Made by a program: the position numbers and the translations under genes
Shown: one piece after another, positions 10,432-20,597 of the stretch
Layout of the letters: the number at the start of each line of letters is the position of its first letter
How positions within the stretch are numbered: the first letter of the stretch is position 1
Source: Riptortus pedestris
Taxonomy: Eukaryota > Arthropoda > Insecta > Hemiptera > Alydidae
Length of the DNA: 64,000 bases
Assembly (NCBI GenBank): GCA_019009955.1
Contig: CM032230.1
Span: 110,567,501 to 110,631,500 of the forward strand
Reading direction: 5' to 3'
The notes under the pieces: model-generated
Databases searched by the model: none
The model's input: only the letters and a program-made list of their open reading frames with translations
Told to the model about the DNA's origin: nothing

Positions 10432-11028
10432 GTAATACCTGTCGGTGAAGACCGTCGTCACTGATGATCGAGCGCAGTTGGTATGCAGTAGTTGCAATGA
10501 TCTGAATATCGTGTCTGAGCTAGTGTTGAGCTGTTCGTTGATGTCTCCGTTGAATGTCCGTTATTTGTAAATCTCCATGTTCTCGAGAATGTCCAATCTT
10601 CGTCCTTTTGTTTGTCTGTGTAGAAGTTTCATAATGTCGGATATATTTGTAGGGTCGGGGGGATGATCATTCAAGTTTTTGGCGAAGTTGGAATCTCGTT
10701 TGTTTAGTCTGAATGTGCATTTGTGTTCGGTGTATCGCGTTTTCAGTCTCCTCCCAGTTTGTCCAATATACGTGTTGTTGCAACTGCACGTTATTTTTTA
10801 TACTCCGTTCTTATTGTATATGTCCTTGTTCTCAATGTCGTTTATCAGCTTTTGTCGTAGTGTGTGTTGTTGGTTCTAGTGTGGAGTCCTATTTGTAGTA
10901 CGTTGGTGATTTTATATGTGTCAGGTCCTGTGTACGTGATGGCGTGGCGTTCTGCTGGGGTGTGTTCCCGTCTCGTTTTGTCAGTCAGTGACGACGGTCT
11001 CCACCGACAGGTATGACAACAGTATCAT
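10432..11028 (-). pseudogene. Penelope-like element, GIY-YIG endonuclease remnant
   Basis: On the minus strand, about 10840 down to 10562 translates into the C-terminal region of a Penelope-like retroelement. It reads NDIENKDIYNKNGV, a stop, KITC and then NNTYIGQTGRRLKTRYTEH, the GIY-YIG endonuclease signature with its Arg and Glu-His residues. The tyrosine of the first motif is replaced by a stop codon (TAA). Upstream (10985-10850) the homologous frame continues only after a frameshift. The reverse transcriptase domain is absent. Both ends carry inverted copies of a short tail (TCAGTGACGACGGTCT...ACAGGTATGACAAC on the right, its complement on the left). The tail also occurs at 2216-2320. It is a dead 5'-truncated copy. 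Confidence 0.8.
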
Positions 11029-11189
11029 TTATACTGGAAGTTCCATCTCCATTTTTGATATATCAAAAACACAATTTGATTAAGTGTTCTTATTCTTACT
11101 TTTAATTATTATAATCATGATTTAAGACGCAGAACGACTATTACTCTACTTTCATCATCTATTCTATCAGAGCATTAAAAATCATTCCA

Positions 11190-11575
11190 TTTTTTTTAAT
11201 TTGGTTTGTGCCCCACATTGATGGTGATTGGCAAGATCTCTTTTAGAATAATATATTTATTCCTTCATGTAGTTGTACTTTATTTATATATTATGGAAAA
11301 TATTCCTTAAGTGTCTGAGTGTTTCTCATATCCGTGCTTTGTCTAAATGAATGTAATAAAAGTTATCCCTTTTAAATCTTTTAAGAATGCTGTAGACCTA
11401 TTCTATTTTATACTTCATGTATTTGTAAATGTTTATAAGTTTTATATAGGTTAGTATTTGTGGAATATATTGGCTGCTGACAGTAGTTCTGTCATATCGT
11501 ATGTTATGTGGAGGGGTTTTCATTGGATGCAGTCTGTCAGTATGTGTTTTATCGATAGGTTCATTCTATTTTAAA
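11190..11575 (-). mobile_element. Jockey-like non-LTR retrotransposon 3' end fragment
   Basis: Clearly related to 16240-16860: shared stretches include TATTTGTGGAATATATTGGC, TGCTGTAGACCTATTCTA and TAATAAAAGTTA-type blocks in the same order. On the minus strand a frame related to GATATGACA...CTACTG encodes the end of the protein before a stop, then 3' UTR. Only the last codons and UTR are present; the 5' part is truncated. Confidence 0.65.
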
Positions 11576-12180
11576 GACAAAGATAATAACATATTTGTAA
11601 GCTCTATTACCTTGCAAGCTAATATTACCTAGGGACATTTTTGTCATTTATAAAAAAAATATGAATCCTTAAGGAAAAGTATTAGAAAAAAGAGAAGTAA
11701 AATTTGTTCCCTCTCAATAACATTTCCCAATAAAGGGATACAAATTTCCCTGTATTTTTTATCATTAAATAAATACCTGTCACAAATGTCCTTTAATAAG
11801 GCGCAAAATAGTCGTGAGATTTTATGAAAGTCAATTTCGTCGGCCATTTAGTATTAGGGGAAGCAGTTTTCCGAGCCATGACCTGTTGCCATGCCTCCCC
11901 AGGGCACAAATTATACAGCGATATCGGGGCAAACGAGCCGTAAATATCAATCAATCGTTATCGTTGGCTCTCGATATCTGGCCCTTCTCTTTACAGGAAC
12001 TGGACTCTCATTACTACCTCACGGCTCCTCTTATCTCTCTCATATAATCCCCTCAATATAACTCTTATTCACTTATAATGATATTAACTCACTGACTGTA
12101 ATCCGAAGCGATAATGCCAGTGAGAGTTGTATTTATTTAGAACGCGAATGAAATCTGCAGATAAAAAAATAAAATAAAAA
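11576..12180. other. Unique stretch without recognisable gene
   Basis: Moderately AT-rich, apparently single-copy. 11814-12050 has higher complexity and an open frame of 77 codons, but no motif I recognise. It would be a reasonable place to look for conserved sequence. Confidence 0.4.
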
Positions 12181-12194
12181 CAGTGAGGAGAGAG

Positions 12195-12221
12195 TGAGGG
12201 AGTGTGTGTGTGTGTGTGTGT

Positions 12222-12296
<75 letters not shown>

Positions 12297-12316
12297 CCTT
12301 AAGGGAAATCTGCTAA
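12195..12316 (-). repeat. (GT)n microsatellite ending in an element H 5' tip
   Basis: About 100 bp of (GT)n run directly into TTCCTTAAGGGAAATCTGCT (12295-12315), the antisense 5' palindrome and terminal repeat of element H, followed by AAAA. The rest of the copy is missing. Microsatellite expansion or slippage seems to have replaced the body. Confidence 0.8.
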
Positions 12317-12866
12317 AACTATATGATTAAAATTGTATGCCGGAATTATATTATATTTCTGTATTACTCCATAAACCTATTTAATTTGAGTGTTTGATGT
12401 TATGAATTTTAATAAGACGTAAAAGAAAAAAATATTTACGAAAATTTTTGATGGAAAAGTGTTCCAACTTGCATTAATAAACAAAAAGCCAGATTTATCC
12501 TTTATAAAAAGTGCTACTAAATAATTTTGTATAATAAGATATTCAGGGACCCATCCCTTCTAATTTAAATCGGCTTTCATCATTGAAATAATATTTTAGC
12601 ATATTTTTAGTATATAGTCAAAGAACCGAGACTATTTTCCCTTAAACTCTCAAATTAAATCAATGTTCCTATTTCTGGATATTTCATCAGGGAAGGATAT
12701 AAGAGACACTTACTGGGATGATGGGAGGTTGGAAGATAAACTAGCAAGCTGATTTGTATGTCTGGGAGTTAAATCTTCCAAGTTATTTCAGGAAGAACGA
12801 AGCTGAGCCATTACTCAAATTAAATTTGCGAAGAACTAAAAATAAAGTTCCACAATCAAATCTGTC
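12317..12866. other. AT-rich stretch without recognisable gene
   Basis: No supported gene. A short frame at 12754-12972 runs into the element H remnant below. Confidence 0.4.
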
Positions 12867-12968
12867 AGCAGTTTTTCCTCTTAGGAAATCAACTACTGAG
12901 TCCCTCATGACGCAAAGCTTTCAGAAATATTTTCAAATGTGTCGTCAACCATTTGTAAGTGAAAAAGA
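12867..12968 (+). mobile_element. Old, diverged element H 5' fragment
   Basis: AGCAGTTTTTCCTCTTAGGA, then CTACTGAGTCCCTCATGACG and TTTTCAAATGTGTCG, follow the order of the element H 5' region with many substitutions. No (TA)n or 3' end follows. It is among the most diverged copies in the window. Confidence 0.6.
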
Positions 12969-13272
12969 CTGAGGACCATACAAAATTCTTTACAGTCGGC
13001 TTTTACTGAGGATGATACGCAGATTTGAAGGTGAGATATGGTTGCGAATGCCACAGTAACTGAACTGAATTTGCAATTATTCTTTGTTAATGCATCCAGA
13101 ATGATTTATTTCAGAATTGTTCTTGGAAATATATTTTTATTCTTGTTTCTTTGTTCTTTTAGTGAAATACTTACGAAATTAACTAATGGGCCTATGAAAA
13201 AAGGCCTCGTTACTTCACAGGTATAAAATGCAGCATAACGCTCCAAAGTGTACTGCTGGCAAACACAAAAAA

Positions 13273-13846
13273 AGTCCGTCACGCAGGGGCAGCGTAAACT
13301 AAGCAGATTTCCCACGTGAAGTTTTAAAATAGAGAAATTTCAGGAGAGCCGAGCCAGTGAAGGAAACGGCCGAACTAGCTTTTGGCGGGAAAGTAACTCT
13401 CATCCGTTAGGCGCCCCGATTTAATAAAAATGCAAATATCTTGATTAATATTCAAGATAGAGAAAAATGTATTTGACAATATTTATAGTAAATTTAATTT
13501 GCAATAAGATTGGTTCTGTACACTTCTTCGATCCGACGTATAGTAACGGAGATATTTTCGAAAATCCTCCCCTCTAAACCCCCCCTCCCACTGGTCCGAT
13601 TTCAGCCGTTAACGAACTTGATCTTTCTTTTTACATAAAACGACTAAATATCGAGTTTCGTAACGATTAAACAAAAATTGCGACCGCTAGAGCGGTAACA
13701 GACAAATATATATATGTATATACAGTTTTGAATGGACCTCATTTTCGTCATTTACTAGGTAGTACGATGGACATTTGAAGAAAAATATCGAAAATTCCGT
13801 CATGAGTACAACCTCAATAGCTGATTTCCCTTAAGGGAAATCTGCT
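13273..13846 (-). mobile_element. Element H copy, complete, antisense
   Basis: Starts AGTCCGTCACGCAGGGGCAG, where the hairpin has one substitution, then AAGCAGATTTCCCACGTG. The body carries GTTAATATTCAAGATAGAGA and ends GATTTCCCTTAAGGGAAATC then TGCT. Flanks are AAAAA and AACA, which on the element strand means T before and T after. 574 bp. The (TA)n is short, about 13706-13722. Confidence 0.92.
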
Positions 13847-13941
13847 AACATTAACAAATGTAATAGAATCTTCGACAGCTATTAAAAATATGTTCATATA
13901 AAAGGGAAATTAAATTCATGAAGTATAACAATGTGAATAAT

Positions 13942-14490
13942 AGTCCTTCACGCAGGGGCTTCGTAAACTAAGCATTTTTCCCACGTGAAGTTTGACAATA
14001 TAGAAATCTGCCGAATAACAACTGTTGTAGTAAGAAACCTCTAAACATAAAACATTATTTAGGGATAAATAACCCAGTAGTTTCTAGCCCCAAAAACCAG
14101 TTATCCTAACCTCTAAACCTATTCACGAGGGACGAATAGTTATGGAAACGGCCATCAGAGCTCTCGGCGGAAAGTCCGAACATAGCCTACAGGTGACCAC
14201 ACGCAGATTACAAATGCAAATATCTCGGTTAATATTCAAGATAGAGAATAACATATTTATAGTAAATTTAATTTGCAATAAGATTGGAGCTATACAAATT
14301 TTCGATCCGACGTATAGTAACGGAGATATTTTGAATTTTCGAAATACCCCTCTCTAAACCCCCCTCCCAGTGGTCCGATTTCAGCCGTTAACGAACTTGA
14401 TCTTCCTTTTTACATAAAACGATTAAATACCGAGTTTGGTGACGGTTAAACACACATTGCGAACTATAGAGTGTTAACATACAAATATAT
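13942..14490 (-). mobile_element. Element H copy, antisense, 5'-truncated, tail subtype i
   Basis: Begins AGTCCTTCACGCAGGGGCTT and keeps the subtype i tail (ACGAGGGACGAATAGTT...AGAGCTCTCGGCGGA), as at 32302, 38093 and 43797. The body continues to ACAAATATATATATC and stops before the 5' tip. It lies 95 bp after the complete copy at 13273-13846 in the same orientation. Confidence 0.85.
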
Positions 14491-14839
14491 ATATCTGTTC
14501 ACAATAATATCTACAAGCCTGTTCACAATAATATCTTGCTAGAGCCATTTCTTTTTTTCAAAGATAAATGGATTGTTCTGTCTGACATCGTAGTCGTTTA
14601 CCTACCTGGCTTACCTGCCAAACACCCAAAGACCAGTATCGACAACCGACATATAAACGTTTGCACAGAAAGTTTCTTCAGAAATGAAAACGTTAGATCT
14701 CTTTGGGTTGAAAATGAAGTTGAAAGAATAATTATATTAAATTAGGCATTTACAGTATCTCGTTCTTTATTTTTCAAGTGATTTCTATAAATTTTATAGC
14801 CCCCAATTGTTGTTTCCAAATTTTGTTTTGTATTCTGTT

Positions 14840-14959
14840 AGCAGATTTCCCTTAAGGGAAATCAGCTATTGGCGTCGTACTCATGACGCGATTTTTGAAA
14901 TTTTTCTTAAAATGTCCACCAATCCTACCTAGTAGATGACGAAAATGAGGTCCGTTCAA

Positions 14960-15027
<68 letters not shown>

Positions 15028-15535
15028 GTTACCGCTCTAGTGGTCGCTATTTTTGTTTCATCGTTACCAAACTCGATATTTAGTCGTTTTTTGTAAAAAG
15101 AAAGATTAAGTTTGTTAACGGCTCAAATCGGACCAGGGAGAGTGGGGGTTTAGAGAGAGAATTTTGAAAATTCGAAATATTTCCGTTACTATAAGTCGGA
15201 TCGAAAAGGTATATAGAATAGATCTTATTGGAAATTAAATGTACTATTAATGTTAATATTTTCATTTATTCTCTATCTTGAATATTAACCGAGATATTTG
15301 AATTTTTCAGTTTTCAGCCTTCAGTAAACCCCCACTTCAACTAGCGTTACATAAACAATGCTCTGTTATATAATAAAACATATTAATTGAAGCCTAAACA
15401 CCAAATATTGTTTTCATTGAACTTTTATGTGAGATATATGCAAATACGTTCTGTTCCCCCCCCCTTCTTTTATTATTGGATTACTAAAATTTGAGTGATG
15501 GAGATAAAACTGATTCTGATTCATTACAAATCTCT
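14840..15535 (+). mobile_element. Element H copy, 3'-truncated, long tail subtype iii
   Basis: Intact 5' tip AGCAGATTTCCCTTAAGGGA, (TA)n at 14965-15024, body with CGGACCAGGGAGAGTGGG, then subtype iii tail. Similarity fades after GATTCATTACAAAT, and neither the terminal hairpin nor the subterminal repeat is found, so the 3' end is lost. Confidence 0.85.
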
Positions 15536-16240
15536 CTTTTTTGATTTACGATTTCATTATTGATAGTTCCACTATTCACCTGAATAGTTCTTAGTTGTAA
15601 AATTGATACTTAAGGAAGTCCCCAATTTTGAAATTCGCAGGAACCAGGTATTACCTTTTTGTTTGAAAGCTATACTCTGATTGCCTTGGCTAATTAATCA
15701 TAAATTAGTTTGAAATGTTAATAGGAAAGGTGTCCCCTGCTCTGTTTCATTTCGTTCCTTTAAGCTCCTTATTGGTTGAAGACTGAAAGCCCTTCAAAGA
15801 GAAACTAGCCGCGAGTGCCTTTCAATTGATGCTTTACCGGTCGGCGACCTCCATCTCACATCTGCTCTTGATGGCAAGCTGTTGTACACCGAAGGGAGTG
15901 GGTATTGATTGTATCAAATCTACAAGTGGATCAGTGGACTCGGCTCAGCAAACTAAGTGCCAGTGTGTTCTAAGACTGACGAGCTCAGGTAACCCCTGTC
16001 AGATACATTACGATTTTTATTTATTATTTATTTATACAGGAGCACGCGCTACTTGGCGAGTTTCACAATGTAAAATGAAAACAAAATTATAGAAAAATAA
16101 CAAAAACTGAAAGAACAAATACAAAATTAAATACAACAAATAAACATTAAATACTAGTAATAAAGAGTATTAATAAACATAAGACATAAACAAACATAAA
16201 TAAACCTAAAAACATTTATGAACATTAGGCTAGTAATAAA
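15536..16240. other. Unique stretch without supported gene
   Basis: A frame at 15826-16092 (88 codons) includes higher-complexity sequence, but no family was recognised and it ends in low-complexity AT. 16090-16290 is very A-rich. No repeat family identified. Confidence 0.4.
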
Positions 16241-16860
16241 GACAACAATTTAAAATGGTTTAAATAAAAAAAATTATGTTATTCCTATATACTAGTACAT
16301 TTATATTATTTTTTTTAAAATTTTATTTATTTAGTTTTGCGATGGTGATTTGCTTTATTAGGATGATATATTTACTCCTTCATGTGCTAACTTTTTTTTG
16401 TACTTTTATATTATGGAAAATATTTCTTTAATATCTGATTCTTTGTCCAAAGAATATAATAAAAGTTAACCCTTTTAAATCTTTTTAGGTCTGCTGTAGA
16501 CCTATTCTATTTTGAATTATATGTTTTGTAAACGTTGATATGTTTTAGATATGTTAGTATTTGTGGAATATATTGGCTGCTGTCAGTTAATAGTTTTGTC
16601 ATATCGTGGGGTATGTGAAGGTTTTATCGTAAGGTGTTTGTTGCAGTATTTGCATATAGGATTATTAGTCCTTGTCATGTGTGGCCGATCCTGAGTCTGG
16701 CAAGAACTACTTCCTCCCGTCTAGTACTCCTATGGCTCGATGGCCACTCCTTAATAGTACTTTTGATACTACGGAGGTGGTTCTTTAATTCCATCCATTC
16801 TGATTGTCATTTGTTTAGGATTCGGTGGCGTATATGTCTCACTATGTCTTCGTAAGTCAT
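16240..16860 (-). pseudogene. Jockey-like non-LTR retrotransposon C-terminus and 3' UTR
   Basis: The minus strand encodes RREEVVLARLRIGHT, an in-frame stop, then in another frame PICKYCNKH and DMTKLLTDSSQYIPQILTYL followed by KHINVYKTY. The RxRxGHT string, the CxxC zinc-knuckle residues and the closing helix match the C-terminal region of Jockey-type reverse-transcriptase proteins. The equivalent end is intact at 23035-23277. One stop and at least one frameshift disrupt it. The reverse transcriptase domain is missing. About 300 bp of 3' UTR follow, shared with 11190-11575. Confidence 0.75.
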
Positions 16861-16869
16861 ATTAACAGT

Positions 16870-17149
16870 AAGGAGTTGTATTACTCAGCTCACTAATTGA
16901 ATCCTAAATACCAAATATTGTTCTCATTGAACTTTTACGTTAAGAGATAAATGCCAATACGTGAAGCATGTGGGAAATTTTCTTAGTTGAAGCACTGTTA
17001 CATTTCATAAAATAATCAATTATTTCTTAAATACTTAAAAACGTTATGTATAAATTGGTTCTTGTCCGCTAGTAGTTCGTATAAAAGGAGTTCTAATGAG
17101 ATCCTTAATATATTTTTTGCTATTTTTTATTTCTCTTCTTTGTGTAATT
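16870..17149. other. AT-rich spacer with an element H tail scrap
   Basis: Around 16890-16970, the strings CTAAATACCAAATATTGTTC and CATTGAACTTTTACGT resemble the subtype iii tail region of element H. The remainder is AT-rich with nothing recognised. Confidence 0.4.
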
Positions 17150-17494
17150 TTGGCTAATTGTGACGGGATTTCTACAGGTTACCACACTTTTCTAGCCAGG
17201 GTGGGACTAAAGAATTTTGCTTAATGATATCTCTCAGTCACCCGGCGGTCGTGGTCCAGGCAACGCAGCTTTAATCAGGCACTGAGGATGGAGCGTTGAC
17301 TCCGAAAGTGCACTCTGCATTATATTAAAAAATAGTAGAGGACTCGGCCTTCTTATTGATCCTGACTTTGTTTAATGAGTTCTGTCCTAAATAAATTCGT
17401 ATTACACAGGGGAGTATCGAACTCTCCACAATAGGTTTACCAAGTGAGATTAAGAACGAAATGCCTTAACCTCACATGGCTAACCTGAGCCCCT
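17150..17494 (-). mobile_element. SINE family S, antisense, split by a 139-bp insertion
   Basis: The SINE body (CTAGCCAGGGTGGGACTAAA and preceding CTACAGGTTACCAC) is interrupted at 17227 and resumes at 17379. It continues to the tRNA-like head (TCGAACTCTCC for the B box, then ACATGGCTAACCTGAGCCC). The insertion is flanked by a near-identical 12-bp repeat, TTTGCTTAATGA (17216-17227) and TTTGTTTAATGA (17367-17378). This SINE forms the outer end of the left arm of the large inverted repeat described at 17518-20600. Confidence 0.85.
17228..17366 (+). mobile_element. 139-bp insertion carrying a hammerhead-like core unit
   Basis: Nearly identical to the sense units at 3626-3896: it contains CAACGCAGCTTTAATCAG, CTGAGGA - GGAG/CTCC - GAAA - GTGCA (17278-17320) and the end CTTCTTATTGATCCTGA. 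A 12-bp duplication of SINE sequence flanks it (one mismatch). Retroelement-type insertion of a single unit is inferred. Confidence 0.7.
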
Positions 17495-17527
17495 CAACCA
17501 ACCATTTACTACACTTCACCAGTATTT

Positions 17528-17884
17528 CAATTCACCAGTGATTGAATTTTAATTGTGGTACAATATACCTGTGATACCGGTACGTAGGTTTCAAGGCACA
17601 TGCCCCTTAAAAAAAAAAATGGGAAAGGAGAAAAATGTGAAAAAAGGGGGATAATGAGAAAAATGCATAATAAAAAAAAATAGATAAATAAAAAATAATA
17701 AAAAAAAAAATTATAAAAAAAAAAAAAAGTAAATAAATATATAAAAATAAATAATAATCAGAAAAACGGGTTGGTGTGCATTTGTCGGCGATTTCCCATG
17801 GTCGGGAAACTTTTATACGGTTTTGCGAGCGCTGGGCATTGATGACCATGATGTTTTATGCCCAAAACCCAAACAAACAAACAA
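17528..17884 (+). mobile_element. 357-bp insertion with 10-bp target duplication and (CAAA)n tail
   Basis: The 10-bp repeat ACCAGTATTT occurs at 17518-17527 and 17885-17894, and removing 17528-17894 restores continuity with the right arm of the inverted repeat. The insert has an A-rich middle (17610-17760) and a 3' section GGGCATTGATGACCATGATG. It ends in AAACAAACAAACAAA. That tail and the duplication indicate LINE-mediated retroposition, so it is probably a SINE. I do not recognise the family and see no clear A/B boxes. Confidence 0.7.
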
Positions 17885-18430
17885 ACCAGTATTTAGGGAC
17901 ACACGGTGCCCCATTGATAGGCCGATTTTCCTTTTAAATATACGTTTCTTGCATTTTAGGAATCATTCTACGAGGCCTGATTCAAAGCTAAATTCTTATC
18001 ATATTTTAAAAGACTCTTCCTGTAATATTCATCTAAATAAATTCTTTTTTAACTAAAGAGAACGTTAACTGGCTCCGCTAATTATAATAATTAATTATTT
18101 TTCCTAATTCAATCCTCAAAATTTCCCTAATTACAAATTGACAACATAATCTCTTAATTGGGCGTGTAAATGAAATTACAGTCCAAAATTCTCTCTCGTA
18201 ACACTCTCATACATTAAAAAAGACTTACGTACCGACACAATACATAAATGGACTACATGAAACAAATCTTACAGCTTATATCAATACATACCAAATATAA
18301 CTCACAACAACTACAACTCAATTAAGAGTCACCATCACAAATGCACACAATTTCTAAACGGAACATGGACAGACAGGACATTATTTAACAAGATTTAAAA
18401 TTCAAGACAATGACAAATGTAGTTACAGGC

Positions 18431-19615
18431 ACAACCTTAACCCCTATTAAAGCTAAGCAAGCAATATGTGTGTAATTGCTTATAATTAATAATTAATTCC
18501 ATTGATTATTAGAGTCAGAATTCAAAATTTATAGTTGTAGTGATCAGAATAGCTTTTTGAGTAGAGCTATATTTCCATTTCCAATTTTAATAATCTCGCA
18601 GAGCTGACTCTCCTGTGTTTTTGCTGTTTGAACGGCAGCGTTATTTCCTTCCAGCTAGGACATAAATCTCCAGGAAAACGCCTGACTTTTGGTATTATTA
18701 AGGTTGAAAGTTTATCATGCGTAAGAGGAGAATGAGAGAGGAAAGGAGTGAAGAGTGAAAGGTAAGAGAGTGGCATGTGTTTTCACGGCTGATGCTGGGG
18801 GGGGGGGGGGCCCAACCCCCCTCACCTGGAAGGGTGATATCGACCAAACACCCCCCCCCCCACACACACACATACACACGCATTATACCTTGCCGAGATT
18901 TGGACTAATGTGACAAAAGGCATTCGTCACTCGAGCAATAATAATATCACGCTTTTCTACCCATTTATTATTTTAAATTGTTTTTATTCGGGATAGCATT
19001 TCGTTTCGCGGAATTAAACTTGACGTTGGAGTCGGGAGACATATAAATATGGAAAAAAAGGCTCTTAGGATAATTCCTGATAGGAAAGAATCGAGCGTAA
19101 CTCAGATCATAATAGTCATGTTGTCATAGAAGTTGTACTTAAGAAAAACGTTCTCTAGAATACAAGTTAAATTGCAAACTTTCCGTTCATGTTAACATAA
19201 ACATCATGATGCCAATATTGGAGCAAAAGAACTTTTGCAATTTTATTTATTTATTTTTTCCCCTCATAGTAACCCTATGATGAGTTATTTATTTGAATAC
19301 ATGTTCCATTGCCACATGGCATATTATCTATATTAATGTTTAAATGCATTTTTATTTTATAATATATATACGTTAATCTACTATCTACTCAAATATAATA
19401 TAAAAAAAAATATTAAAATAAGTAAGATAATTACAAATAAAATTAATAAATGAATTTAAAAAAAAGAAAAAGAAAAAAACAAATCAATTAAAGTTAAACT
19501 CAGCCGATGTTTAATTTGCGAGTGAATGTAAGGTGAGTGTATTGAATTATAATTCCTATTCCTTACAATCAACTTTACAATCTAATGTATTTTTGATACA
19601 TCCATATCTATACTT
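18431..19615. other. Loop of the inverted repeat, left part
   Basis: No recognised gene. It contains a G14 run directly followed by CCCAACCCCCC (18797-18820) and a C13 run followed by (CA)n (18850-18880). The rest is AT-rich. Confidence 0.5.
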
Positions 19616-19621
19616 TTGATA

Positions 19622-19936
19622 AACTTTATAAGTTCTTATATTTGTTATACTAGAACTTTATAAGTTCTTATATTTGTTACACTAAAACTTTATAAGTTCT
19701 TATATTTGTTACACTAAAACTTTATAAGTTCTTATATTTGTTACACTAAAACTTTATAAGTTCTTATATTTGTTATACTAGAACTTTATAAGTTCTTATA
19801 TTTGCCATACTAGAACTTTATAAGGTCTTATATTTGCCATACTAGAACTTTATAAGTTCTTATATTTGTTATACTAGAACATTATAAGTTCTTATATTTT
19901 TTATACTAGAACTTTATAAGTTCTTATATTTGTTAA
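19622..19936. repeat. 32-bp minisatellite, about 9.8 copies
   Basis: Unit AACTTTATAAGTTCTTATAT followed by TTGTTATACTAG (variants TTACACTAAA, TTGCCATACTAG). The unit starts at 19622, 19654 and 19686 and stays in register to 19936. The near-palindrome AACTTTATAAGTT sits in each unit. Spacing is constant with no variable spacers, so this is a tandem array, not a CRISPR. Confidence 0.95.
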
Positions 19937-20597
19937 ATATAATATGAGGGGGTTATAAAATCTATTTTGATTAAATGTGGAACAGCCATAAAGTATATGG
20001 AAAAAGGTTTGTGTTGTCTGTAAGTACTTTTATCATTGTCTTGAATTTTAAATGTTGTTAAATAATGTCCTGTCTGTCCATGTTCCTTTTAGAAATTGTG
20101 TGCATTTGTGATGATGACTCTTAATTGTGTTGTAGTTGTTGTGAGTTATATTTGGTATGTATTGATGTAACCCGTAAGATTTGTTACATGTCGTCCATTC
20201 TCTGTTCCACTTATGTATTGTGTCGGTACGTAAGTCCTTTTTAATGTATGAGAGTGGTACGAGAGAGAATTCTGGACTGTAATTTCATTTACACGCCCAA
20301 TAAAGAGATTATGTTGTCAATTCGAAATTAGGGGAATTTAAAGGATTGAATTAGGAAAAATACTTAATTATTATAATTAGCGGAGCCAGTTAACGTTCTC
20401 TTTAGTTAAAAAAGAATTTATTCAGATGAAAAATACAGCAAGTGTCTGTTAAAATATGATAAGAATTTAGCTTTGAATCAGGCCTCGTAGAATGATTCCT
20501 AAAATGCAAGAAACGTATATTTAAACGGAAAATCGTCCTATCAATGGGGCACCGTGTGTCCCGAAATACTGGTGAAGTTTAGTAAATAGTTGGTTGA

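Noticed and set aside
15826..16092. 88-codon frame with a GAGCTCAGGTAACC donor-like site
   Set aside because: No matching acceptor, domain or continuation found; kept only as a note on an unique stretch.
19622..19936. Possible CRISPR-like array
   Set aside because: Units are contiguous with no variable spacers and the genome is eukaryotic; it is a minisatellite. The same applies to 27160-27560 and 48290-48526.
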